From positions 19,040 to 83,039 of the forward strand of contig CAJUGD010000015.1 of NCBI GenBank assembly GCA_910586205.1: a stretch of DNA of 64,000 nt, written 5' to 3'. This DNA comes from an uncultured Lachnospiraceae bacterium (GTDB lineage: Bacteria > Bacillota > Clostridia > Lachnospirales > Lachnospiraceae). Of this stretch, positions 9,186 through 17,183 are shown one piece after another. Both the position numbers and the translations under genes were made by a program. Under the pieces are notes generated by a model that saw only the letters and a list, made by a program, of their open reading frames with translations, had not been told where the DNA came from and ran no database searches. Numbering within the stretch: position 1 is the first letter of the stretch; the number at the start of each line of letters is the position of its first letter.

Positions 9186-9977
9186 ATGTCGTACAAAGGA
9201 ATACTGACAGACAAGGTCTGTCTGGTTACAGGCGCCAGCAGAGGCATCGGAAGGGCTATTGCTGAGTGTTTTGCCCAGGAAGGCGGATATGTTCTTGCAG
9301 GCGCCCGGAAAGAAGGAAGTTTAAAGGAATGGGCCAAGGAGGTCTCCCAAAAAGCGCCGGGAACCGTGGTTCCGCTTTATTTTGATCTGAGTGACACCAA
9401 AAGTATTCGAGATGCCATAGTCCGGATAAAAAAAGGACCAGGCAGACTGGATGTGCTGGTAAATAACGCAGGGATGGTGAGCAATGAAGTGCTGGGGATG
9501 ATTTCCATGAGCCGTATGAGGGAAATGTTTGAGGTCAATGTTTTCGGCCTGACAGAATTATCTCAGCTGGCAGCAACCAGATTTATGGTAAGGCAGAAGG
9601 CAGGCAGTATTGTAAATCTTGCTTCTGTTGTGGGAGTGGAAGGAAGCAAAGGCCAGGTGGCTTATTCTGCCAGTAAGGGAGCCGTCATATCCATTACCAA
9701 ATCCATGTCCAAAGAACTTGCGCCCCATAATGTGCGGGTTAACGCCGTGGCGCCTGGAATGATCGCTACGGACCGGCTCCAAGCAACCATCAAAGAGGTT
9801 TATAAAAACCATATTCCGGAGATCGGAATGAAACGTTTAGGGGAGGTAAAGGAAGTGGCGGACGCTTGCCTTTATTTTGCCTCGGATCGTTCCTCCTACA
9901 CAACCGGGCAGATTTTGGTTGTGGGGGGGGGTAATAGCACCCTAAGCAGGGAATTTTGGGATATTTGTTTCAGATAG
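9186..9977 (+). CDS. SDR family oxidoreductase with a G tract in its C-terminus
   Basis: 263 aa from ATG 9186, preceded by GGAAAGGA. TGASRGIG, VNNAGMV, and the Ser/Tyr/Lys set (LASVVG, YSASKGA) are all present, so the enzyme is a complete FabG-like SDR and a close relative of the one at 5965. The normal C-terminal motif GQILVV-GG coincides with nine G at 9923-9931. As read, 9 G gives a 15-residue extra tail that ends 7 nt before the next start; 8 G would give 252 aa and 10 G 249 aa. Catalysis should survive in all three states. Confidence 0.88.
   Translation: MSYKGILTDKVCLVTGASRGIGRAIAECFAQEGGYVLAGARKEGSLKEWAKEVSQKAPGTVVPLYFDLSDTKSIRDAIVRIKKGPGRLDVLVNNAGMVSNEVLGMISMSRMREMFEVNVFGLTELSQLAATRFMVRQKAGSIVNLASVVGVEGSKGQVAYSASKGAVISITKSMSKELAPHNVRVNAVAPGMIATDRLQATIKEVYKNHIPEIGMKRLGEVKEVADACLYFASDRSSYTTGQILVVGGGNSTLSREFWDICFR
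9923..9931 (+). repeat. G9 homopolymer tract at the SDR C-terminus
   Basis: Nine G followed by TAATAGC. The three possible frames stop at 9932-9934 (10 G), 9943-9945 (8 G) and 9975-9977 (9 G). The distance from the stop to the next gene's ATG at 9985 therefore varies from about 50 nt to 7 nt, which could switch translational coupling. Confidence 0.8.
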
Positions 9978-9984
9978 GGAGAAT

Positions 9985-11409
9985 ATGCATATGTTTTTAT
10001 CAATTGACAAAAAAGACCCAAGAAAAACAGCAGCCATTGACTCAGCAGGGAGAAAATGCACTTATGGGGATCTTGTATGTTTTTCCCGGGATTTAAGAAA
10101 GATGATTCCGGGCAGGGAGCTGGTGATGGTATTGAGCCAAAATGACATCCCTACCCTGTTTTTATATCTGGGATGTATGATTAACCGGATCGTGCCCATT
10201 TTAATCGGGAATACTATGGAAAAGGATGCAATAAAAAACCTGATTGAAAAATACAAGCCGGCATATATAGCCGGGCAAAAGGAGCTGTTAGAGGAATTAA
10301 AGTTTGAAGGTGGCATTTCCTTATGGGAAAAGGAAGAAACCATCCTGGTGCACAATACTGAGGAGAGACCAGTGCTTTACCCGGAGCTTTCCCTTCTTCT
10401 GACCACATCCGGGTCAACAGGAAGCCCAAAGCTGGTGCGGCACAGCTATGATAATATAGAGAAACAGGCGGGGAACATCGCCGCATTTTTCGAGATGGAC
10501 GGAACGGAACGCCCTATGGTGGACCTGCCCATAATGTATACCTACGGACTTTCCATTGTAAACAGCCACTTGTATGCGGGGGCGACCGTGCTCCTAAGCA
10601 CAGAAAGCATTATGAACAAAAGCTTCTGGACATTTTTCAGGGAAAATGGCGCCACAAGCTTTACCGGGGTCCCTTACAGCTATGAGCTTTTGAAACGACT
10701 TCGTTTTTTCCATATGGATCTTCCTTCTTTAAACATGCTTTCCCAAGGGGGTGGAAAACTTCCGGAGGAGCTGCAGAAGGAGTTTGCCGGTTATATCATG
10801 GAGAAGGGCGGAAAGTATTATGCCACTTATGGGCAGACAGAGGGAAGCGCCAGGATGGCATACCTGCCTCCTGAACTTGCACTTGAAAAATGCGGAAGTA
10901 TTGGAAAGGCTATTCCCAATGGATGTCTGTATCTAATGGATGAGCACGGGAAGCGGATCTGCCAGCCGGGGGTTCAGGGGGAGATGTATTATGAAGGCCC
11001 AAATGTTACACTGGGATATGCAGAGAACGCTAAGGATCTGGCTAAAGGGGATGAGAGGAACGGAATCCTTGCTACAGGAGACATTGCTTATTTTGATGGG
11101 GACGGATGTTTTTATATTGTAGGGCGAATGAAACGATTTTTGAAGCTGTATGGATACCGGGTAAGCCTGGATGAATGTGAAATGATTATTCGGTCTAAAT
11201 ATGCGGTGGACTGCGCATGTACCGGGAATGATAGGAAGCTGTATATCTGTTTGACAGACCAGGAACTGGAGGCAGAGATTCGAGAATTCCTGCTTTCTAA
11301 AACCGGGCTGTATGCAATGGCAGTGGAGACTCGCATTGTGGACGGGATTCCAAAGAATCCGGCCGGCAAAACTTTGTACCAGACATTGAACGAAAAGATT
11401 GGGGTATGA
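9985..11409 (+). CDS. AMP-forming acyl/aminoacyl ligase (ANL superfamily)
   Basis: 474 aa. LLTTSGSTGSPKLVRHS is the A3 phosphate-binding loop, YATYGQTEGSARM the A5 motif, LATGDIAYFDGDGCFYIVGR the A7/A8 region, and NPAGKTLYQ provides the C-terminal catalytic lysine. It activates a carboxylic acid as acyl-AMP and probably loads the ACP or CoA. At 474 residues it is compact, like D-alanine or aryl-acid ligases. ATG 9985 and ATG 9991 are both possible starts. Confidence 0.87.
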   Translation: MHMFLSIDKKDPRKTAAIDSAGRKCTYGDLVCFSRDLRKMIPGRELVMVLSQNDIPTLFLYLGCMINRIVPILIGNTMEKDAIKNLIEKYKPAYIAGQKELLEELKFEGGISLWEKEETILVHNTEERPVLYPELSLLLTTSGSTGSPKLVRHSYDNIEKQAGNIAAFFEMDGTERPMVDLPIMYTYGLSIVNSHLYAGATVLLSTESIMNKSFWTFFRENGATSFTGVPYSYELLKRLRFFHMDLPSLNMLSQGGGKLPEELQKEFAGYIMEKGGKYYATYGQTEGSARMAYLPPELALEKCGSIGKAIPNGCLYLMDEHGKRICQPGVQGEMYYEGPNVTLGYAENAKDLAKGDERNGILATGDIAYFDGDGCFYIVGRMKRFLKLYGYRVSLDECEMIIRSKYAVDCACTGNDRKLYICLTDQELEAEIREFLLSKTGLYAMAVETRIVDGIPKNPAGKTLYQTLNEKIGV

Positions 11410-11412
11410 GAA

Positions 11413-12087
11413 ATGAGGCAAGTCAAATATGGAGGCATCCAGATTGGCATGTGGGATGAACGTGATGTGATTCCTGCCAGAAGGGGTGAAGAACAGTTTG
11501 CTTTGGTGCGGACAAAGCCGGAGGATATAAGACGTATCCGGGAACTGGAACAGGCAGGGTTCACCTTCCATAACCGTATGCTTACCATGGAAGTGAATCT
11601 GCAGAAATGGGACCAGGGACTGGAGCGCTGTATCCGGTATGAATGCAGATATTTGGAAGAGGTCTCGCAGGATATGTACGGCCTGGCCTGCCTTGCATTT
11701 GTCCGTGACCGAAGGTTTCATCTGAAAAGGGAATTTGACCAGACATTTGCCGAACCGTTGATTTTGGGGTATCTGGAGGAGTTAGCGAGTGAACCTTGCA
11801 TGGTGTTTCATTGTCTGTATAAGGGAACCCTTGTAGGCTTTACAGTCATAAAGAAAAGAGAAAATCTGGTGTGTGAAAACTGCCTGGGGGCAGTGCTGCC
11901 GGAGTGGCAGAGCAAAGGCGCAGCCATGGGGCTGTATGTGTATATGGCAAGAGAACTGAGGAATAGGGGGATTAAGAGGCTGCGGGGAGAGATTTCCAGT
12001 ACGAATTTGCCATCCCTGAATCTGCATGTTGGTTTGGGAGGTAGGTTTGTGGAAGAATGTGATGTGTATATCAGAAGGATGGATTAA
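11413..12087 (+). CDS. GNAT-family N-acetyltransferase
   Basis: 224 aa. LGAVLPEWQSKGAAMGLYVYM is the acetyl-CoA binding strand and pyrophosphate loop region (Q-x-K-G-A), and the last part (ISSTNLPSLNLHVGLGGRF) matches the usual end of sugar N-acetyltransferases related to WecD/RffC. It begins 3 nt after the ligase stop and ends the first operon block. It probably acylates an amino sugar made by the neighbouring enzymes. The substrate is not known. Confidence 0.78.
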   Translation: MRQVKYGGIQIGMWDERDVIPARRGEEQFALVRTKPEDIRRIRELEQAGFTFHNRMLTMEVNLQKWDQGLERCIRYECRYLEEVSQDMYGLACLAFVRDRRFHLKREFDQTFAEPLILGYLEELASEPCMVFHCLYKGTLVGFTVIKKRENLVCENCLGAVLPEWQSKGAAMGLYVYMARELRNRGIKRLRGEISSTNLPSLNLHVGLGGRFVEECDVYIRRMD

Positions 12088-12187
12088 TGATGTGTGCCTG
12101 CATCATTGAATTTAGGATATTAAATATCTAATGCAATAGTACATATGAAATGTTTTTTATAAATTCACTCAAGATTGGAGAAGGAAC

Positions 12188-13393
12188 TTGTTTAATTTAG
12201 ATGATTTTATCAATTCACACCTCACCAAACGTTCTTGCAGTATGTTTGCGGATGATATTTCCAACAACACGGAGGAATTATCTTCTGCAATAGAAGGGAA
12301 ATCCATGTTGGTAATCGGCGGAGCCGGAAGTATTGGCAGTTCTTTTATTCGGGCCGTAATGCCATTCCATTTGTCAGAACTTGTGGTGGTTGATACAAAT
12401 GAAAATGCTCTGGCGGAATTGGCCCGCGATCTGCATTCTAGCGGCACTTATATCCCGCCAATATTTGTTCCATACCCAATGGATTATTGTTCTGATGCAT
12501 TTCAGAAAATGTTTATCTCTCATCGTGGATTTGATATTGTAGCTAATTTCTCAGCCCATAAGCATGTACGTTCCGAAAAGGATATCTTTTCCATAGAAGC
12601 CCTACTTTATAATAATGTGATAAATGCTAAAAAGCTGCTTGATTTGCTATCTGAATATAAGCCAGACATTTACTTCTGTGTATCCACCGATAAGGCGGCA
12701 AATCCGGTCAACATAATGGGAGCTTCTAAAAGAATTATGGAGGATTTGATTTTTTCGTATTCAGATGCATTTCCTGTTAAAACTGCGCGGTTTGCCAATG
12801 TAGCATTTAGCAACGGCTCGTTGCCAGCAGGATTTCTCGAAAGAATCAGGAAACTTCAGCCTATTTCCGCACCATCCGATGTAAAAAGATACTTTGTGTC
12901 TCCTGACGAATCAGGACAGATCTGTATGCTTTCTGCAATGCTGGGCGGCAATCGTGAAATATTTTTTCCTAAACTAAAGGAAAATCAGATGATGACCTTT
13001 GACGCGATTGCCAAGGAGCTGTTATGGACTTGTGGTTATGAAATTGTATACTGCGAAAGTGATGAAGAAGCTATCCGATGTTCTAAAGAATTAAAAAAGG
13101 GAAGCAAACGTTATCCGGTCCATTTTTCTGTGTCAGACACAAGCGGAGAAAAAGCTTTCGAAGAATTTTATACAAGTACAGAGTCTGTAGATCAGAATCG
13201 TTTTCTTTCTCTTGGTGTAATAATTGATAAGCCTATGCCAAACAGAACAGAAATCAATCTTCTGGTTACTGCACTTGACGATGCATTTAAAAATGCTTCC
13301 ATTACTAAGAGGGATATTGTCCATATGATTACTTCATATCTTCCCAGTTTTGAACATATGGAAACAGGGAAATCTTTAGATGCAAAAATGTAA
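12188..13393 (+). CDS. UDP-N-acetylglucosamine 4,6-dehydratase-like (Polysacc_synt_2 family)
   Basis: 401 aa from TTG 12188, which follows AAGGA. VIGGAGSIGSSFIRAV is the NAD-binding Gly-rich loop, FSAHKHV and STDKAANPVNIMGASKR are diagnostic of the PglF/FlaA1/CapD-type dehydratases, with T-D-K in the active site. The reaction makes a 4-keto-6-deoxy UDP-sugar, the first step to bacillosamine, legionaminic or pseudaminic acid. It is 100 nt after the previous operon and 27 nt before a LegC-type aminotransferase, its natural next step. Confidence 0.88.
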   Translation: MFNLDDFINSHLTKRSCSMFADDISNNTEELSSAIEGKSMLVIGGAGSIGSSFIRAVMPFHLSELVVVDTNENALAELARDLHSSGTYIPPIFVPYPMDYCSDAFQKMFISHRGFDIVANFSAHKHVRSEKDIFSIEALLYNNVINAKKLLDLLSEYKPDIYFCVSTDKAANPVNIMGASKRIMEDLIFSYSDAFPVKTARFANVAFSNGSLPAGFLERIRKLQPISAPSDVKRYFVSPDESGQICMLSAMLGGNREIFFPKLKENQMMTFDAIAKELLWTCGYEIVYCESDEEAIRCSKELKKGSKRYPVHFSVSDTSGEKAFEEFYTSTESVDQNRFLSLGVIIDKPMPNRTEINLLVTALDDAFKNASITKRDIVHMITSYLPSFEHMETGKSLDAKM

Positions 13394-13420
13394 ATATTTA
13401 TAAAAGTTGAGGATAATATT

Positions 13421-14593
13421 ATGATACCTTTAGCAGTGCCAAATCTTACAGGAAATGAAAAGAATTATTTAGAGCATTGCATTGATACTACTTATGTATC
13501 TTCTGTTGGGGAGTATGTTTCCAAATTAGAACAGATGACAGCAAATGCAACGGGAAGCGATTTTGCGGTTGCAACATCCGCAGGAACCACCGGACTCCAT
13601 GCAGCACTAACGGCTGTGGGAGTTGGCCCTGGAGATTTGGTAATTCTCCCAACCTTCACCTTTATTGCATCTGCAAATGCAGCAGCCCATTGCAAAGCAA
13701 TTCCTTGGCTGATGGATATTGATGACACCTGGTGTATGGATGCAGGGATTGTAAAGGAAGAAATAGAAAAGCATTGTGAGAGAAAGGATGGCAATCTGCT
13801 CCATATTGATACAGGGCGTAGAGTTGCCGCAATCATGCCTGTGTACACTTTGGGAAATATTCCTGACATGGATCAGTTTCGCTCAATAGCAGATGATTAT
13901 GATATCCCCTTAGTTGCAGATGCTGCATGTGCAGTTGGAGCAAAATATAAAAACAGCGCCTTTGGCTCTTTGGCGGATGTCTCAGTATTATCCTTTAACG
14001 GAAACAAAACCATTACCTGCGGCGGAGGCGGTATGGCTGTGGGAAATAATGAACGGTTATTATCCCACATCCGGCACTTAACCACCACATCACGAGTGGG
14101 CGTTGAGTATGATTTTGATATGATTGGCTTTAATTATCGAATGACCAATATTCAGGCAGCCGTAGGATGCGCACAGATGGAACGATTGCACGAGTTCATA
14201 GCTGCAAAGCACAGGATTCGGTTGTTTTATGAGAAGCAGTTTAAAGCTCTGAAAAGCATAGGGATATCCCTTTTTCCAATGACAGAAGGAAGTTCTTGCT
14301 GGTTTTCTGGCATTGTACTCCCTGCTGCCAGTAAGTTAGAGGATACAAGGCAGATTATACAGAAGCTGAAGGAACGGGGGATTGAATCCCGTACTTTTTG
14401 GAAACCAGTACATCTTCAAGAGCCGTATCTATCTGCTCACAGATCCAGTGTAGAAAAGGCAGAGAGTGTATGGGAAAGAATTATAACTTTACCATGTTCA
14501 ACGAATATTACAGAAAATGAGCTGCAATTTGTGGCAGAAAGTTTAAGGGAAATAGTTACGGTTAATTTAATAACACCAGTTTACAACTTTTGA
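13421..14593 (+). CDS. LegC-type DegT/DnrJ/EryC1 sugar aminotransferase
   Basis: 390 aa PLP enzyme. SAGTTGLHAAL is the phosphate-binding start, FNGNKTITCGGGG carries the PLP-binding lysine (FNGNK), and VEYDFDMIGFNYRMTNIQAA is typical of the family. It would aminate the 4-keto sugar made by the gene at 12188. The protein at 38863-40017 is a clear paralogue with the same N-terminus (MIPLAVP) and the same motifs. Its last residues (TPVYNF) lie inside an inverted-repeat element, so its C-terminus has been rewritten relative to the paralogue. Confidence 0.9.
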   Translation: MIPLAVPNLTGNEKNYLEHCIDTTYVSSVGEYVSKLEQMTANATGSDFAVATSAGTTGLHAALTAVGVGPGDLVILPTFTFIASANAAAHCKAIPWLMDIDDTWCMDAGIVKEEIEKHCERKDGNLLHIDTGRRVAAIMPVYTLGNIPDMDQFRSIADDYDIPLVADAACAVGAKYKNSAFGSLADVSVLSFNGNKTITCGGGGMAVGNNERLLSHIRHLTTTSRVGVEYDFDMIGFNYRMTNIQAAVGCAQMERLHEFIAAKHRIRLFYEKQFKALKSIGISLFPMTEGSSCWFSGIVLPAASKLEDTRQIIQKLKERGIESRTFWKPVHLQEPYLSAHRSSVEKAESVWERIITLPCSTNITENELQFVAESLREIVTVNLITPVYNF

Positions 14594-14735
14594 AATTTCC
14601 TGACACCTGATAAAATGTAGTCTTCTACAACCTTTATCAGAGCAGAACAATTTTTGTTTAGGCGCTTAAATTATACCGCAAAGAGACCGAGTTTGTATTT
14701 TATTTTTTCAAAAGTTAAGAAGTTGTAAACTGGTG
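14574..14735. repeat. 162-bp element with terminal inverted repeats at the 3' end of the aminotransferase gene
   Basis: The left end CACCAGTTTACAACTT (14574 on) is the reverse complement of the right end (AAGTTGTAAACTGGTG with one mismatch, ending 14735). The arms continue into TTTGAAA on the left and TTTCAAAA on the right, with an 8-nt insertion on the right. Inside, CTGATAAA and TTTATCAG form a second inverted pair. The stop codon of the upstream gene is within the left arm. It may be a miniature inverted-repeat element or a large terminator-like structure; no transposase is present. Confidence 0.6.
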
Positions 14736-14772
14736 AAACTTAAATAATCATAAGCTTTTCAAAAATAGTAAT

Positions 14773-14779
14773 CCCCCCC
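14773..14779. repeat. C7 run in the leader of the tubulin/GTPase operon
   Basis: Seven C (seven G on the minus strand), 58 nt before the ATG at 14838 and in no gene. In this locus such runs otherwise sit inside glycan genes. No promoter could be assigned with confidence in 14594-14837, so a role in promoter spacing is only a possibility. Confidence 0.45.
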
Positions 14780-14837
14780 GCAGTAACGATACACAAGCAG
14801 CCAAAATCATTACAACAACAGGAGAATATTTTTACCT

Positions 14838-17183
14838 ATGGAAATTTCTATACAATGGATACAGGAGAACCCGCTTATACTGTTTCTGATTGTAGTGATT
14901 GTTTTCCTGGTTATTATGATCTATGGAGGCAGCGACCGCAGTCAGGATATGATGGAAAGATTCTTAGAAACTCTTTCTGGACTTTTGGAAGCAGCCGGGG
15001 AAGCTCTGATTGACATTACCAATACTACTTTGGGGTTATTGGAAATGTGGGCAGATTTTTTTGAAGTGCTTCAATATATACTTTTTGGCAATTTCCACTC
15101 CCATATTCGTTTTATTGTGGCAAATTACACCATACTCTTTGCCAGCATTGTTTCTTTTGTCACCACGCTGTTTGGTCTTTGCAGAATATTGAATTGGGGA
15201 TTGGCACTGATTCTATCCTTCACTATCCAGACAGCCTTGGTATTAACTTCTCTTTCCTGTGCACAGAACTTCTCTAAAAAGCTGCCGAAATGCAAAAAGA
15301 TTGTTCGTTATACAATATCCGGCAAAAAGGAAATCCCATACCAAACGGATCCAGAGTATGGAAAAGGGGATTGGAAGTCAGGCTTTATATATCTGTTCTT
15401 TTTTCTGCCTTTGATTTTTCTTTCCTCCTCTCTGACGTATGTTTACATTTATGGCGAAAAGCTAGGTGATTATGTGCTTTATAAGACAGCATATGTTGTG
15501 ATGACCGAGATAGAACAAGATGCGGATCAAAATCAAGCACAGATTGATCAGTATTTTTATTCCATAAAAGAGGTAATGAGTGCTTTTCAAAGATACTTGG
15601 GAGAGGAGCAAAATAGAGGCAATGATATAAATCAACTGGTAGCTTATCTTGAGGGCACAGATGGCACTAAAGAAGAATCGCAGCAAAGGTTAGCGGATTT
15701 TGAGAAATATCTCGGAGAACTGAAGGCAGAAAATTCGAGTGTTAACGCAAAAAATTCGGATGCGAATACAGAAAATTCGGATGCGAATACAGAAAATTCG
15801 AGTGTTAACGCAAAAAATTCGGATGCTAATGCAGAAAATTCAGATGCTAATACAGAAAATTCGGATATTAACAGGAAAGCATTCCAGATCGCGGACGAGC
15901 TTCTGTTTGGGGATAGTGCCGAGGGACTGCAAATTCAGATCGAATTGCCGCAGATACTTCTTCTGGCAGAGAATGCAGTGCTTTTAAAGCTTTATGACAG
16001 CAGTCAGTTAAAAAACATGAATCCAAAGCTGGATGAATTACGAACCTATTTAGCGGATCATGCATTATCCATGGAAAATTTTTTTGAGACAGAAAAAAGA
16101 GAAAATGGGAACGGAAAGGATAGCAAAAGCAGCAATACACAATCAAAAGCAGATAATGGGAATAACGGAAACAAGGAAGATTTCGATAATCAAAGAATTC
16201 GTGAGCTGGTGAGAGAGCTTATATTAGAAACCCAGGAATTGTATCGTCAGATTCCTGAGCTTCACGATATTTCTGTTTGGGATACTGCGCCCAATCAGAC
16301 AAAGTCAACTGGCCAAAGGGTCAGAATGCTCTGGAAAAACCCGGTAAAAAGCAGTTTTGCTGCAAAATATAACCGGTACCTGGAAATAACAGACAGCCGC
16401 TTGACCTTAGTAAGCCGGGCCTTTGGAGCTCTTACTGGCATAAGGAATCTTTTTTTGAAATTTATTTATGGCCTATGCTACAGTGCAGATGTTATTATTT
16501 TTTTGGTTTGTTTTGTGCGATCCTCACAGAAACCAGGAAAGAGTATACGTATGAGGAGGAATTTGGTGTATTCTGTATTTATCCAACCCAAGCAGGAGAA
16601 AGAGCAGATTAAAAGAAAGAAGGATAAAAAAACGGGAAAGAGAAGAATGCAGGAAAATGAAGACGGGCTTGAAAACCGGTCCGAACCAGAAGACCAGACG
16701 GAAAATAACCGACAAAAAGAGTACAAAAGTCCAATAAATCACTGGGATGAAAGAAATGTGCTGCATTGTCTGTTAAACAGCCATGCATTAGACTTGCTGA
16801 AGTTTTGTGAGATCAGGAATTTACATCGGAGTGTAGAAGTTTACCAAATCCTTGACTTTGCCAATGGACCTGAGTCCCGTCTGTCCTCTAAATGTGGAGA
16901 AAAGCTTTTAAGTAAGCAGGAAGATAACCGGGATGAATGGTATGTTAGTGAGGAGCATGTCCGGTCGGCTGACTTTTATCAGGAAATGCTGTTGCTGCAC
17001 TCTGCAGGTTTGGCTTATCCAGTCAAAGAACTGTCTGACGGGGTTACAGGGTATGTTCTAACAACAGGATGTATCCATAATCTTCTTCAAATTTTATTTG
17101 ATACGGCAAGAAGGAGAGGAGTAGATGTCCGCGTATTCAAGGAGGATCTAAAGGAATATGAGGAAGATACCTGGGAAGATTAG
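14838..17183 (+). CDS. Large multi-pass membrane protein, first gene of the tubulin/GTPase operon
   Basis: 781 aa, family not recognised. AGGAG precedes the ATG at 14838. Hydrophobic segments lie near residues 12-30 (LILFLIVVIVFLVIMI), 93-150 (two or three spans), 175-200 and 545-565. Between the last two is a polar, helical region holding a seven-unit heptapeptide repeat (residues 297-345) and further Asn/Lys-rich sequence. The C-terminal 200 residues are highly charged and then mixed helix/strand, probably cytoplasmic. The gene overlaps the next by 26 nt. It probably forms the membrane scaffold of the system; that is inference from topology and position. Confidence 0.85.
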   Translation: MEISIQWIQENPLILFLIVVIVFLVIMIYGGSDRSQDMMERFLETLSGLLEAAGEALIDITNTTLGLLEMWADFFEVLQYILFGNFHSHIRFIVANYTILFASIVSFVTTLFGLCRILNWGLALILSFTIQTALVLTSLSCAQNFSKKLPKCKKIVRYTISGKKEIPYQTDPEYGKGDWKSGFIYLFFFLPLIFLSSSLTYVYIYGEKLGDYVLYKTAYVVMTEIEQDADQNQAQIDQYFYSIKEVMSAFQRYLGEEQNRGNDINQLVAYLEGTDGTKEESQQRLADFEKYLGELKAENSSVNAKNSDANTENSDANTENSSVNAKNSDANAENSDANTENSDINRKAFQIADELLFGDSAEGLQIQIELPQILLLAENAVLLKLYDSSQLKNMNPKLDELRTYLADHALSMENFFETEKRENGNGKDSKSSNTQSKADNGNNGNKEDFDNQRIRELVRELILETQELYRQIPELHDISVWDTAPNQTKSTGQRVRMLWKNPVKSSFAAKYNRYLEITDSRLTLVSRAFGALTGIRNLFLKFIYGLCYSADVIIFLVCFVRSSQKPGKSIRMRRNLVYSVFIQPKQEKEQIKRKKDKKTGKRRMQENEDGLENRSEPEDQTENNRQKEYKSPINHWDERNVLHCLLNSHALDLLKFCEIRNLHRSVEVYQILDFANGPESRLSSKCGEKLLSKQEDNRDEWYVSEEHVRSADFYQEMLLLHSAGLAYPVKELSDGVTGYVLTTGCIHNLLQILFDTARRRGVDVRVFKEDLKEYEEDTWED
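15726..15872 (+). repeat. Seven 21-bp tandem repeats inside the 781-aa membrane protein gene
   Basis: Seven in-frame 21-bp units, each of the form (A/T)(E/K)NS(S/D)(V/A/I)N. They come in variant types (AENSSVN, AKNSDAN, TENSDAN) with near-identical DNA, pointing to recent expansion. They fall in the polar region between membrane spans. Copy number change would alter loop length by 7 residues without a frameshift. Confidence 0.95.

Noticed and set aside
10933..11721. 262-codon minus-strand frame opposite the ligase and GNAT genes
   Set aside because: It crosses two real genes and has no recognisable domain.
15726..15872. CRISPR array
   Set aside because: The units are contiguous, in frame and without spacers; no cas genes are in the window.
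15739..15987. Plus-strand reading frame with repeats (KIRMLIQ pattern) inside the 781-aa gene
   Set aside because: It is the 21-bp repeat read in another frame; it has no ribosome binding site and the main frame is well supported.
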